Of a DNA stretch of 64,000 nt, positions 1-8,042 are shown one piece after another. Numbering within the stretch: position 1 is the stretch's first letter; the number at the start of each line of letters is the position of its first letter. The DNA lies in the NCBI RefSeq assembly GCF_001418335.1, contig NZ_LIPP01000183.1, positions 1 to 64,000 on the forward strand, written 5' to 3'. The translations under genes and the position numbers were made by a program. The notes beneath the pieces were generated by a model. It was not told the DNA's origin. It did no database searches and worked only from the letters and a program-made list of their open reading frames with translations. Source of the DNA: Streptomyces aurantiacus (GTDB taxonomy: Bacteria > Actinomycetota > Actinomycetes > Streptomycetales > Streptomycetaceae).

Positions 1-1139
1 GTGAAGAGTTCGATCTGGTTGCGGTCGTTGTCCAGGAGGGTGGCCAGGCGGCGGCGGATGCCGATGTTGGCGCGCATGCGGGGGTCTTTGGCGTATTCGG
101 CGTACATGTAGTCGCGTTCTTCGTCGGTGACCATTTCGAGGGTGAGCTCGTCGTGGTTGCGCAGGAAGATGCCCCATTGGCAGCCGGAGGGGATGGCGGG
201 GGTTTTCGCGAGGATTTCGGAGACGGGGTAGCGGGATTCGCGGCGGACGGCCATGAAGATGCGGGGCATGACGGGGAAGTGGAAGGCCATGTGGCATTCG
301 TCGCCGCCTGCGGTGTAGTCGCCGAAGTAGTCGACGACGTCTTCGGGCCATTGGTTGGCTTCGGCGAGGAGGACGGTGTCGGGGTAGTGGGCGTCGATTT
401 CGGCGCGGACGCGTTTGAGGATGTGGTGGGTGGCGGGGAGGTTTTCGCAGTCGGTGCCTTCTTCGGCGAAGAGGTAGGGGACGGCGTCGAGGCGGAAGCC
501 GTCGATGCCGAGGTCGAGCCAGAAGCGGAGGGCGGAGATGATTTCTTCGACGACGGCGGGGTTTTCGTAGTTGAGGTCGGGTTGGTGGGAGAAGAAGCGG
601 TGGAAGTAGTACTGCTTGCGCTGGGGGTCGAAGGTCCAGTTGGAGGCTTCGGTGTCGACGAAGATGATGCGGGCGTCGGGGTATTGGTGGTCGTTGTCGG
701 CCCACATGTAGTAGTTGCCGTAGGGGCCTTCGGGGTCGGTGCGGGAGGCTTGGAACCAGGGGTGTTGGTCGCTGGTGTGGTTCATGACGAAGTCGATGAT
801 GACGCGCATGCCGCGTTGGTGGGTGGCGTCGACGAATTCGACGAAGTCGGCGAGGTCGCCGAATTCGGGGAGGACGGCGGTGTAGTCGGAGACGTCGTAG
901 CCGCCGTCGCGGAGGGGGGAGGTGAAGAAGGGAGGCAGCCAGAGGCAGTCGACGCCGAGCCATTGGAGGTAGTCGAGTTTGGCGGTGAGGCCTTTGAGGT
1001 CGCCGATGCCGTCGCCGTTGCTGTCCTGGAAGGAGCGGACGAGGACTTCGTAGAAGACGGCGCGTTTGAACCATTCGGGGTCGCGGTCCTTGGCGGGGGT
1101 GTCTTCGAAGGTGTCCGGGACGGGTTCGTTGACGATCAT
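1..1139 (-). CDS. treS: Trehalose synthase / maltose alpha-D-glucosyltransferase, 3' part cut by window edge
   Basis: GH13-family enzyme that interconverts trehalose and maltose and feeds maltose into the GlgE pathway. The reverse strand is open from the ATG at 1139 to base 1, about 379 residues, starting MIVNEPVPDTFEDTPAKDRD. Typical TreS/GH13 landmarks are visible: VLVRSFQDSNGDGIGDLKGL, the FVMNHTSDQHPWF segment, GFRLDAVPYLFAEEGT carrying the catalytic Asp, VLLAEANQWPEDVV carrying the acid/base Glu, and FLRNHDELTLEM. The start codon overlaps the glgE stop (ATGA, 1136-1139), so the two are translationally coupled. Codon use differs from glgE: almost all codons end in C, and GAA, AAA and CAA are preferred over GAG, AAG and CAG. 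The C-terminal part lies outside the window, where pep2/mak and glgB would be expected. Confidence 0.93.
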   Translation of the reverse strand, partial: MIVNEPVPDTFEDTPAKDRDPEWFKRAVFYEVLVRSFQDSNGDGIGDLKGLTAKLDYLQWLGVDCLWLPPFFTSPLRDGGYDVSDYTAVLPEFGDLADFVEFVDATHQRGMRVIIDFVMNHTSDQHPWFQASRTDPEGPYGNYYMWADNDHQYPDARIIFVDTEASNWTFDPQRKQYYFHRFFSHQPDLNYENPAVVEEIISALRFWLDLGIDGFRLDAVPYLFAEEGTDCENLPATHHILKRVRAEIDAHYPDTVLLAEANQWPEDVVDYFGDYTAGGDECHMAFHFPVMPRIFMAVRRESRYPVSEILAKTPAIPSGCQWGIFLRNHDELTLEMVTDEERDYMYAEYAKDPRMRANIGIRRRLATLLDNDRNQIELF

Positions 1140-3184
1140 GTGGGTGACCCTCCGGTGGGCGGTGGGGACGGTCGCAGGACGGTCGTGACGTGCGCGGGCC
1201 GGTGTCCGGGGGTGAGGCGTACGTAGTTGGTCCTGCCCCAGTGGTAGACCTCGCCGGTGAGTTCGTCGCGTACCGGCACGGACGCGTGCTCGTCGAGGCC
1301 GAGGTGTGGCATGTCCAACGAGACCGTGGCCTCCTGGGTGTGATGGGGATCGAGATTCACCACCACCACAACCGTGTCCGAGCCGTCCCGTTTGCTGTAC
1401 GCGAGCACGGCGTCGTTGTCGGTCTCGTGGAAATGGACGTTCCGCAGCAGGCGCAGCGCGCCGTGTTCCCGCCGGATTCTGTTCAGCGAACCGATGAGCG
1501 GCGCGATGGACGTTCCCGAACGCTCGGCGGATTCCCAGTCCCGGGGCCGCAGCTGGTATTTCTCCGAGTCGAGATAGTCCTCGGTACCGGCGCCGGCCGC
1601 GGCGTTCTCGCACAGCTCGTATCCCGCGTACATCCCCCAGGAGGGAGAGAGCGTCGCCGCCAGAACGGCCCGGATCTCGAAAGCGGGCCGGCCGCCGTGC
1701 TGGAGGAAGCCCGGAAGAATGTCGGGGGTGTTGACGAAGAAGTTGGGCCGCATATGGGCCGCCGCGTCACCGGAGAGTTCGGTGAGGTATTCGGTCAGCT
1801 CCTCCTTGGTATTGCGCCAGGTGAAATACGTGTACGACTGCTGGAAACCGGCACGTGCCAGAGCGTGCATGATCTGCGGGCGCGTGAACGCCTCGGCCAG
1901 GAAGATCACATCCGGGTCGGTGCGGTTGATCTCCGCGATGACCTGTTCCCAGAAAATGACCGGTTTCGTATGGGGGTTGTCGACGCGGAAGATCCGTACG
2001 CCGTGCCCCATCCAGAACCGCAGCACCCGGAGCGTCTCCCGCACCAGGCCCGGCATGTCCCGGTCGAAGGCGATCGGGTAGATGTCCTGGTACTTCTTCG
2101 GCGGGTTCTCGGCGTATGCGATCGTGCCGTCGGGGCGGTGATGGAACCACTCCGGGTGTTTCTCCACCCACGGGTGGTCGGGTGAGCACTGGAGCGCGAA
2201 GTCGACAGCGATCTCCAGGTCCAGCTCGGCGGCCCGGCGCACGAACGCGTCGAAGTCGTCGATCGTGCCGAGGTCGGGGTGGACGGCGTCGTGCCCGCCC
2301 TCCGGCGACCCGATCGCCCAGGGCACCCCGACATCCTCGCGACTGGCCGACAGGTTGTTGTTCGGGCCCTTGCGGAAGGTCGTGCCGATGGGGTGGACCG
2401 GAGGCAGGTACACCACGTCGAAGCCCATCTCGGCGATCGCCGGCAGCCGCCTCGCCGCGGTGCGGAACGTGCCGCTGACCGGTGGCCTGCCGGGTTCGAC
2501 CACCGCGCCCTCCGAGCGCGGGAAGAACTCGTACCAGGAGCCGTACAGCGCCCGCTCCCGCTCCACCGACAGGGGGAGCGGGGCCGAGCGGGAGATCCGT
2601 TCCCGCAGCGGGTGCTCGGCGAACGCCGCGTCCACGTCAGGAGTCAGGGCGGCGGCGAGCCGGGCGGCCGGCGGCCGGGAATCGTCGCGCAGGGCGTCCG
2701 CGGCCGTCAGGACCGCCGCCCGCCCCGCCTCGTGCGGCACTCCGGCGGCGGCCCGCTCGTACAACTCGGCGCCCTCCTCCAGGACCAGGCCCACGTCGAT
2801 GCCGGCCGGGACCTTGATGCGGGCGGACCGGCGCCAGGCGGACACGGGGTCCGACCACGCCTCCACCCAGTAGGTCCACTCGCCCACCGTCGTGGGTGTG
2901 ACGTCGGCGCCCCAGCGGTCGGTGCCGGGAGCGAGTTCGTGCAGGGGGGTCCAGGGGCCGGCGCGGCCCTCGGGGTCGCGCAGGACGACGTTCGCGGCGA
3001 CCGCGTCGTGGCCCTCGCGGAAGACCGTCGCGGAGATCTCGAAGGACTCTCCCGGAACCGCCTTCGCCGGGCGGTCGCCACGGTCGACGGCCGGACGGAC
3101 ATCGACGACGGGGACTCGGCCGAACGGGGCGACGGGCATACGGCCAACAGGGGGGACGCAGCCGTCGGCCGGGTTCTCGGTCAT
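1136..3184 (-). CDS. glgE: GlgE, alpha-1,4-glucan:maltose-1-phosphate maltosyltransferase
   Basis: GH13_3 maltosyltransferase that extends alpha-1,4-glucan with maltose units from maltose-1-phosphate in the cytoplasm. The 682-residue protein has the usual family length. The N-terminal region has the GlgE signature PAKAVPGESFEISATVFREG. Catalytic motifs are RIFRVDNPHTKPV (nucleophile Asp) and VIFLAEAFTRP (acid/base Glu), and the C-terminus has LTGEVYHWGRTNYVRL. I chose ATG 3184 over an upstream in-frame start at 3313 because GGAGGTG sits six bases before it and the longer N-terminus (TRTTTAATTATT) is low complexity. The stop overlaps the treS start. With treS it forms the trehalose-to-glucan branch; Pep2 (maltokinase) is not in the window. 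Confidence 0.95.
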   Translation of the reverse strand: MTENPADGCVPPVGRMPVAPFGRVPVVDVRPAVDRGDRPAKAVPGESFEISATVFREGHDAVAANVVLRDPEGRAGPWTPLHELAPGTDRWGADVTPTTVGEWTYWVEAWSDPVSAWRRSARIKVPAGIDVGLVLEEGAELYERAAAGVPHEAGRAAVLTAADALRDDSRPPAARLAAALTPDVDAAFAEHPLRERISRSAPLPLSVERERALYGSWYEFFPRSEGAVVEPGRPPVSGTFRTAARRLPAIAEMGFDVVYLPPVHPIGTTFRKGPNNNLSASREDVGVPWAIGSPEGGHDAVHPDLGTIDDFDAFVRRAAELDLEIAVDFALQCSPDHPWVEKHPEWFHHRPDGTIAYAENPPKKYQDIYPIAFDRDMPGLVRETLRVLRFWMGHGVRIFRVDNPHTKPVIFWEQVIAEINRTDPDVIFLAEAFTRPQIMHALARAGFQQSYTYFTWRNTKEELTEYLTELSGDAAAHMRPNFFVNTPDILPGFLQHGGRPAFEIRAVLAATLSPSWGMYAGYELCENAAAGAGTEDYLDSEKYQLRPRDWESAERSGTSIAPLIGSLNRIRREHGALRLLRNVHFHETDNDAVLAYSKRDGSDTVVVVVNLDPHHTQEATVSLDMPHLGLDEHASVPVRDELTGEVYHWGRTNYVRLTPGHRPAHVTTVLRPSPPPTGGSPT

Positions 3185-3344
3185 GCAATTCACCTCCGTC
3201 GTCGCTGTCGTTGCCGCTGTGGTTGTCCTTGTCCTGAACCAGAGCCGGAGCCTGCGCCCGAGCCCGGCTCCGGTCCTCGTCCTGCTCGTGGTCCGCGGTT
3301 CGCGGTTCGTCATCGTGTCGGGAGGCTTTCTTCTCTAGGTCGCG

Positions 3345-3635
3345 CTAGGTCGCGGGGCTCGTGGCGAGCCCGTCGGGACGCGCCGGAAGCGCGCCCTTCG
3401 GGGAGCGGCCGTTCGCCCGTTCGCGGCGACGGGCCGAACCGGCCGCCAGATAGCGCTCGGCGGCGTGCACGGCCTCGCGCGCACACCGTTTGCCCATGAG
3501 GACGCAGAGCGTGTAGCCCGTGTCCTCGAAATTGCCCCGCGCGGCACGGTCGGCGGGCGCCGCGAGCATCATGCGTTCCCAGGTCCGGTACAGCTTCAGA
3601 TACCTGGCGACCTCATCTTTGGCGGGCAGCAGCAT
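3345..3635 (-). CDS. DUF5133 family protein
   Basis: A 96-residue cytoplasmic protein of the Streptomyces DUF5133 type: MLLPAKDEVARYLKLYRTWE at the N-terminus, then GNFEDTGYTLCVLMGKR, CAREAVHAAERYL and a basic disordered tail. No catalytic motif is visible, and the function of the family is not known to me. The start at 3635 is supported by GGAGGTG ten bases upstream; the reading frame continues upstream to 3740 but that part does not look like protein. It lies upstream of glgE on the same strand with 160 bp between them and is divergent from the gene at 3937. In my experience DUF5133 genes are often found near stress-regulator genes, which is inference here. Confidence 0.75.
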   Translation of the reverse strand: MLLPAKDEVARYLKLYRTWERMMLAAPADRAARGNFEDTGYTLCVLMGKRCAREAVHAAERYLAAGSARRRERANGRSPKGALPARPDGLATSPAT

Positions 3636-3936
3636 CGCACTGGTCACCTCCACTCCCTTGGGTGCGCACGGTTCGCCCGGATGTGCGTGAGGGCCGTGCA
3701 CGCAGAGGCATCGACCGACTGCGGCGGCCGACACCTTCACTCATGGTGCATGCGAGTCCACTCAACGTCCTGTTGTCGCTTCAACGACATTCGGTCGTCT
3801 CTCGGGTTGCACGAATGGAGTACCACTCGCACCCTGGGAATGACTCAGAAGCGATCACTGCTCACGCTCTGCATTCAGAGCTCGGCCCACCGGGGCGAGG
3901 AGGAGCGAGAGCTTCGCCGGTGAGGAGCCAACGACG
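3636..3936. other. Divergent intergenic region, no gene seen
   Basis: About 300 bases separate the divergent genes starting at 3635 and 3937, so it must hold promoters for both. The base composition is lower in GC than the flanking genes (for example around 3760-3860). I could not identify a convincing -10/-35 pair or operator, and frames crossing it lack coding character. Confidence 0.5.
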
Positions 3937-4530
3937 ATGAAGACCGTAGTGCCCTGCTACTACCACCTCGACGTGGAAGTCAGTCCGGAGCGGGTCGATC
4001 AGGTCAGGCGCATTCTGGCCGCCCATCTCCGGTACTGGGACCTGGAGAACCTCGTCGAGCCCGTCTGCCACTGCGCCGAGAAGCTGCTGCGAACGATCGC
4101 GGCGCACGCGACGGACAAGAACACCACGCTTGAGATGTGGTGGAACGGCCAGCACCTCATCACCGCGATCGCGGACATCGACGGGGAGTCCCACCCGCAG
4201 TCCGCGACATGGGGCTGCCTGGCCCACATCGCCGCGCTGAGCGACGGCTGGGGGTGGTGTGCCACGGGCAGCGGCGGAAGGATCGTCTGGTTCTCCCGCC
4301 GGGTCCGCGCCATGGAACGCGCCCCGCTGGTCCCGCCCGTACCCGAGCCCAGCCTGCGGGAAGCCTTGCGGACGCCCCGCGAGCTGCCCGTACCGGTCCT
4401 GGCGGGCCCGGTGCCCGAGGACCCCCTCGTGGGTGCGGCGCTCGGCGGCGCCCCCTCCGGCGATCCCGGAGAGGGCGCGCTCAGAACCGTGGTGCGCCGG
4501 CCGGTCGTGGCCGGGACCGGGGCCAGGTGA
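3937..4530 (+). CDS. Degenerate HATPase-like (anti-sigma-type) regulatory protein
   Basis: A 197-residue protein. Residues 1-135 (MKTVVPCYYHLDVEVSPERV...) resemble the short Streptomyces anti-sigma/HATPase_c proteins: RRILAAHLRYWDLENLVEPV corresponds to the first helix, CHCAEKLLRTIAAHA to the N-box region and MWWNGQHLITAIADID to the central strands. The canonical Asn of the N-box is not obvious, so ATP binding is uncertain. The last 60 residues are Pro/Ala-rich and probably disordered. AGGAG precedes the ATG by about eight bases. It is a single gene, followed by a hairpin at 4587-4626. A role in binding a sigma or anti-sigma factor is inferred. Confidence 0.6.
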   Translation: MKTVVPCYYHLDVEVSPERVDQVRRILAAHLRYWDLENLVEPVCHCAEKLLRTIAAHATDKNTTLEMWWNGQHLITAIADIDGESHPQSATWGCLAHIAALSDGWGWCATGSGGRIVWFSRRVRAMERAPLVPPVPEPSLREALRTPRELPVPVLAGPVPEDPLVGAALGGAPSGDPGEGALRTVVRRPVVAGTGAR

Positions 4531-4586
4531 GTCACGCGAACGCGTACGACGGAACCTCGCGCATTACGGCATCCGGGTAGGACCGC

Positions 4587-4626
4587 CCGTCGGCCCGCGA
4601 CCACTTCGGTGGCCGCGGGCCGACGG
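4587..4626. terminator. Bidirectional terminator hairpin with TTCG tetraloop
   Basis: An 18-bp stem with a single A.C mismatch closes a C(TTCG)G tetraloop at 4605-4608. It lies between the convergent genes ending at 4530 and 4741. There is no U-tract, as is usual in Streptomyces. Confidence 0.75.
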
Positions 4627-4740
4627 CCGTCCTGCCCGTTGCCCGTGCCGGACGGGAAGGAACGGTCGTCCGGCACGGCGGTGGACCAGGTGGACCCGTG
4701 CGGTGGCCAGGGTCCACCGCGGACCCGGGCGCGGACCGGA

Positions 4741-7700
4741 TCAGCCGATCCGGGCCTCCCCGTAGGGGACCAGCCGGACCGGCCCCAGCAGCCCGTACGC
4801 TCCCCGGGCCACGCCGCCGTACACCGCGGGGTCGCTGACCCGCAGCCGGTTGGCGAGCGGGGTGGCCACCTCGACCTCGATGACGTTCGCGCCGCGCCGG
4901 AGCAGACCGCCCAGATCCACCACAGGATGGATCTGGTCGACCGGGTCGAGCCGGTGGCCGTTGACCGTGACCCGGCAGGTGTCGGTGACCGCGCCCAGCT
5001 CCAGACGCGCGCCGTACCCGCCGGTCCAGCCGCGGCCGAGGGTGACCGTGGTGCGGTAGCGGCCGATGCCCGAGACGTCGGCGAGTTCGGGAATCTGCGA
5101 CCAGGGCACCAGCGCGTCCAGCGTCAGGTCGTGCTCGACGACGGTGGTGCGGGTGGCCGAGGCGCCGGGCCGCCAGTCCTGGACGCTCAGACGCCACGAG
5201 GCCGGTGCGATCGGCTCCGGGATGTCCTTGAGCGAGGTGCTGACGGCGCGCCCCTTGGAGAGCACGGTCCGGTACGTGCCCGCGGCCGTGGCCCGCACGG
5301 TGAGGCCCGCGTCCGTGAAGCGCGCCTCGTCGGCCTCGCTGTCGACGACGTGCGGGCGGGCGCCGTTGCGGTCGCCGAAGAGGCCCGGCCGGCCGATCGC
5401 CACGATGAGGGTCTCCGCGGGCTCAAGGGTGACCCGCACGGTGACCGAGTCGCCGTCCTCGGTGTAGCGGGCGACGCGCTCGGCCTTCCCCGTCCAGGGG
5501 TCCAGTACGTACGGCACCCCCTTGGCCGTGGTGCGGTGGAGGGTGACCTCGTGGTCGACGGCGGCGACCGGCGGCTTGACGGTCTCGGCGTGCTTGCCGT
5601 TGCACAGGTAGTAGTAGTCGACGCCGTCGGCCGTCCGGTGGGCGTTGAGGAGGGTCGAGGCGCTCGCGTACCCGACGTCGGGCCGCACCCCGAGCGCGGT
5701 GAGCGCGTCGCCGACCGCGGCCTTGTCGGTGACCTTCCGGACCAGTGGCTGGGCCAGCAACTCCTTGACCACGGACAGCAGTTCGTCGCTCTCGCCGCTG
5801 TCGGGGACGCCGGACGGCACCACCGTGTCCCAGGCGCCGAGGAGGACGACCGGCAGTCCGGCGCGGGTGAGCCGCAGCAGGGCGCGCGCGTCCCGCAGGG
5901 CGAGGGTCACCGTGGAGCCGTAGAAGAAGTCGCCCTCGACGAACAGGGCCTTGTAGGCGGGCCCGTCGGGGGCGAGCCGTCCCTCGCGCACGGTGGCGGA
6001 GGGCAGGTCCAGGAGCGGGCCGCTGAGGAACTGGTGGGTCCAGCCGAGCGTGATGCCCGTGGCGGTGAACCAGGAGGCGCCGATGCCGGTGGCCGAGTAG
6101 CCGGTCTGCCGGAACACCGCCACGTCCGCCTTGGCCCGGCCGGTCTGCAGGACCTGGTGGACACGGCCGAGGTAGCCGGAGACGTCCGAGACGTGGGTCC
6201 AGGTGGGATGCCTGGGACCCCAGGACTCGCCGTAGCCGGCCACGCCCTTGTACGGGGTGAAGGCCGCGTATCCGGGCCAGTTGACGCCCGGGAACTCGGC
6301 GTAGGAGAAGCCGTGGACGACGGTCTGGTTGACTCCGGCGGCGTAGGCGCCGCCCATGGTGCGCAGGAACCTCTGCCATGTGGTGCTGTAGGCACTGCCC
6401 GTGTACGCGCCGGCCTCGCACGAGAGCACCGTGTGCCCGGCCATGTCACGGCCGCCGGCCAGGCACCGGTAGTCGTCGAGGTTTTTGAAGCCCAGCGACT
6501 CGCCCTCGGCGATGTCGAGGATCGCGGCCGTGGCGATGGCGTCGGTCTGCAGACCGTAGGGCTGGGAGCGCAGTTGCAGTCCCAGCGAGTGGGCCCAGGT
6601 GCGCAGCGCCGTGAAGTGGTGCTTGTTGACGAGGGTGGAGACCGTCTCCCAGAAGTCGTGGCGGATCTGGCGGGTGACGGCGGCCTCGAACGCGTACACC
6701 TGGTTGCTGTTGTCGAGGATCAGGGCGGGCAGGAGCGGCAGCAGGGAGCGGCCGGTGTGTTCGAGGAACGCGTCGGGCAGGCCCGGCGTCCACTGGAGTC
6801 CGTCGGTCTCCAGCTCGATGGAGTCCTCGAAGAGCGCCCCGCCGGAGACCTTCAGCAGCCGGCGGACGGCCGGCGTGAGGATGTGCGCCTCCCAGAAGTC
6901 GGTCACCGCGCGCGTGCCGGCGGCGCTGAAGTGGTCGACGACGTAGGCGGGCGGGTCGGTGTGCGGTCCGGCTTCCGGAGTCTGGCCGGAGCCGCGCACC
7001 CAGTACGCGATCACCACCCAGGTGCCGTCGTCGGGCGCGGTCCAGTTCAGGGCGCCGTCGGTGACGTCGGAGGTGAGATCGCGGACCGAGGCCAGGTCGA
7101 GGCCGGTCTCCTTGCGGGTGGAGTTCGCGGTGTTCACCCGGGCCGCCTGGACCAGCAGCAGCCGCTGCTCGCGCACGCCGGAAGCCGCCTCGTGGACGGG
7201 CTTCGGAGCGGGGCCGGTGAACGTGGCGCCGGGGGCGACGGTCGCCGCTCCGTGGGCGAGTTCCTTGACGGCGGCTTCGCTGTCGGGGGTGATGCCCGGA
7301 ACGGCGGCGGGCCAACTGGGTCCGACGGTCAGGTCGATGGTGAGACCGCGACGCGCGGCCTGGCTCAGCGCGGCCTCGACTCCCGTGACCCAGGCGGCGG
7401 TTCCCCAGCCGTGGCGGGCCGTGTCCAGTGCGGCGGTGTCGGTGACGCTGTGGTGGACGGCGGCTATCTCGGCGCCGCCGAACCCCGCGTCGGCGATCTG
7501 GTCGATCTCCCGTCTGATCTCGTCGGGCCGTACGAGGCCGTCGGGCCACCACCAGCGGAACTTGGGGCGCACCGCCCGGCCGGGATCGGCGAAGGGCAGA
7601 GCGGGAGAGGCGCCGGTGGCACCCGCGGTGGCGGCCGAGGCGCGACCGGGCGCCGCCCAGTCGACGGCGCCGGCGGCGGCTGCGACGGCCGCGGCGGCGA

Positions 7701-7752
7701 GGAGGGTTCGGCGCGGGACACCCGTCCGGTGAACTGAGGTGAGGTCGTTCAT
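4741..7752 (-). CDS. Secreted GH106-like glycoside hydrolase (putative alpha-L-rhamnosidase)
   Basis: A 1003-residue exported glycosidase. The N-terminus has a twin-arginine signal (PRRTLLAAAAVAAAAGA) ending near ASAATAG. The mature protein starts with the GH106-type motif FRWWWPDGLVRPDEIRREID followed by GFGGAEIAAVHHS. A long catalytic region follows (for example ALFEDSIELETDGLQWTPGL and LSCEAGAYTGSAY). It ends in a beta-sandwich, sugar-binding-like segment (VTVNGHRLDPVDQIHPVVDL). Specificity for alpha-L-rhamnosides is family-level inference. ATG 7752 has AGGA just upstream; the frame continues to 7854 without coding character. It is a single gene preceded by a LacI-type operator-like palindrome at 7813-7826. 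Confidence 0.75.
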   Translation of the reverse strand: MNDLTSVHRTGVPRRTLLAAAAVAAAAGAVDWAAPGRASAATAGATGASPALPFADPGRAVRPKFRWWWPDGLVRPDEIRREIDQIADAGFGGAEIAAVHHSVTDTAALDTARHGWGTAAWVTGVEAALSQAARRGLTIDLTVGPSWPAAVPGITPDSEAAVKELAHGAATVAPGATFTGPAPKPVHEAASGVREQRLLLVQAARVNTANSTRKETGLDLASVRDLTSDVTDGALNWTAPDDGTWVVIAYWVRGSGQTPEAGPHTDPPAYVVDHFSAAGTRAVTDFWEAHILTPAVRRLLKVSGGALFEDSIELETDGLQWTPGLPDAFLEHTGRSLLPLLPALILDNSNQVYAFEAAVTRQIRHDFWETVSTLVNKHHFTALRTWAHSLGLQLRSQPYGLQTDAIATAAILDIAEGESLGFKNLDDYRCLAGGRDMAGHTVLSCEAGAYTGSAYSTTWQRFLRTMGGAYAAGVNQTVVHGFSYAEFPGVNWPGYAAFTPYKGVAGYGESWGPRHPTWTHVSDVSGYLGRVHQVLQTGRAKADVAVFRQTGYSATGIGASWFTATGITLGWTHQFLSGPLLDLPSATVREGRLAPDGPAYKALFVEGDFFYGSTVTLALRDARALLRLTRAGLPVVLLGAWDTVVPSGVPDSGESDELLSVVKELLAQPLVRKVTDKAAVGDALTALGVRPDVGYASASTLLNAHRTADGVDYYYLCNGKHAETVKPPVAAVDHEVTLHRTTAKGVPYVLDPWTGKAERVARYTEDGDSVTVRVTLEPAETLIVAIGRPGLFGDRNGARPHVVDSEADEARFTDAGLTVRATAAGTYRTVLSKGRAVSTSLKDIPEPIAPASWRLSVQDWRPGASATRTTVVEHDLTLDALVPWSQIPELADVSGIGRYRTTVTLGRGWTGGYGARLELGAVTDTCRVTVNGHRLDPVDQIHPVVDLGGLLRRGANVIEVEVATPLANRLRVSDPAVYGGVARGAYGLLGPVRLVPYGEARIG

Positions 7753-7812
7753 GGTTCCTGTTCCACTGTCGGCGGGCAGCACAAAGAGGACCCCCTTGCG
7801 GGGCCCAGGGCG

Positions 7813-7826
7813 TTGAATCGTTTTAA
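7813..7826. promoter_or_regulatory. LacI-type operator-like imperfect palindrome
   Basis: TTGAATCGTTTTAA has a central CG and near-symmetric arms, close to the TTGAAACGTTTCAA type bound by LacI-family sugar regulators. It lies 61 bases upstream of the GH106-like gene start, in its promoter region. No LacI gene is adjacent, so the regulator would be elsewhere. Confidence 0.4.
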
Positions 7827-7948
7827 TCGCTGTGAAAGTAAGACGCTGGATCAAGGGGCGTCAAGAAGCGTGCACGACACAAATAAGCCGGCGGGCCGCG
7901 GTGGCGGTCGGCTGATACCGTCCTATGCCGGCTGCCTGGCCGGTGGAG

Positions 7949-7976
7949 GGCTGGTCGCGCAGTTCCCCGCGCCCCT
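7949..7976. repeat. Dispersed intergenic repeat, 28 bp (copy 1)
   Basis: This 28-base sequence (containing GGTCGCGCAGTTCCCCGCGC) is identical to the one at 46967-46994. I recognise it as a motif that recurs in intergenic regions of many Streptomyces genomes. It lies between the promoter of the GH106-like gene and the end of the acyl-CoA ligase gene. Its GC-rich halves can fold into a hairpin, and it could serve as a terminator. Confidence 0.7.
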
Positions 7977-8042
7977 GGGAGAGTGGGGCTGCGCCCCTAC
8001 TCTCCGGCCCGCCCGGCGACCCTCACAACGGCACGGCGGTCT

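Noticed and set aside
4609..7737. Very long open frame (over 1000 codons) on the plus strand opposite the GH106-like gene
   Set aside because: It is the antisense shadow of a high-GC gene: biased composition, no family motif and no ribosome site. Similar long shadows occur opposite the subtilase (17814-21425) and the poly-HAMP kinase (27520-32166).
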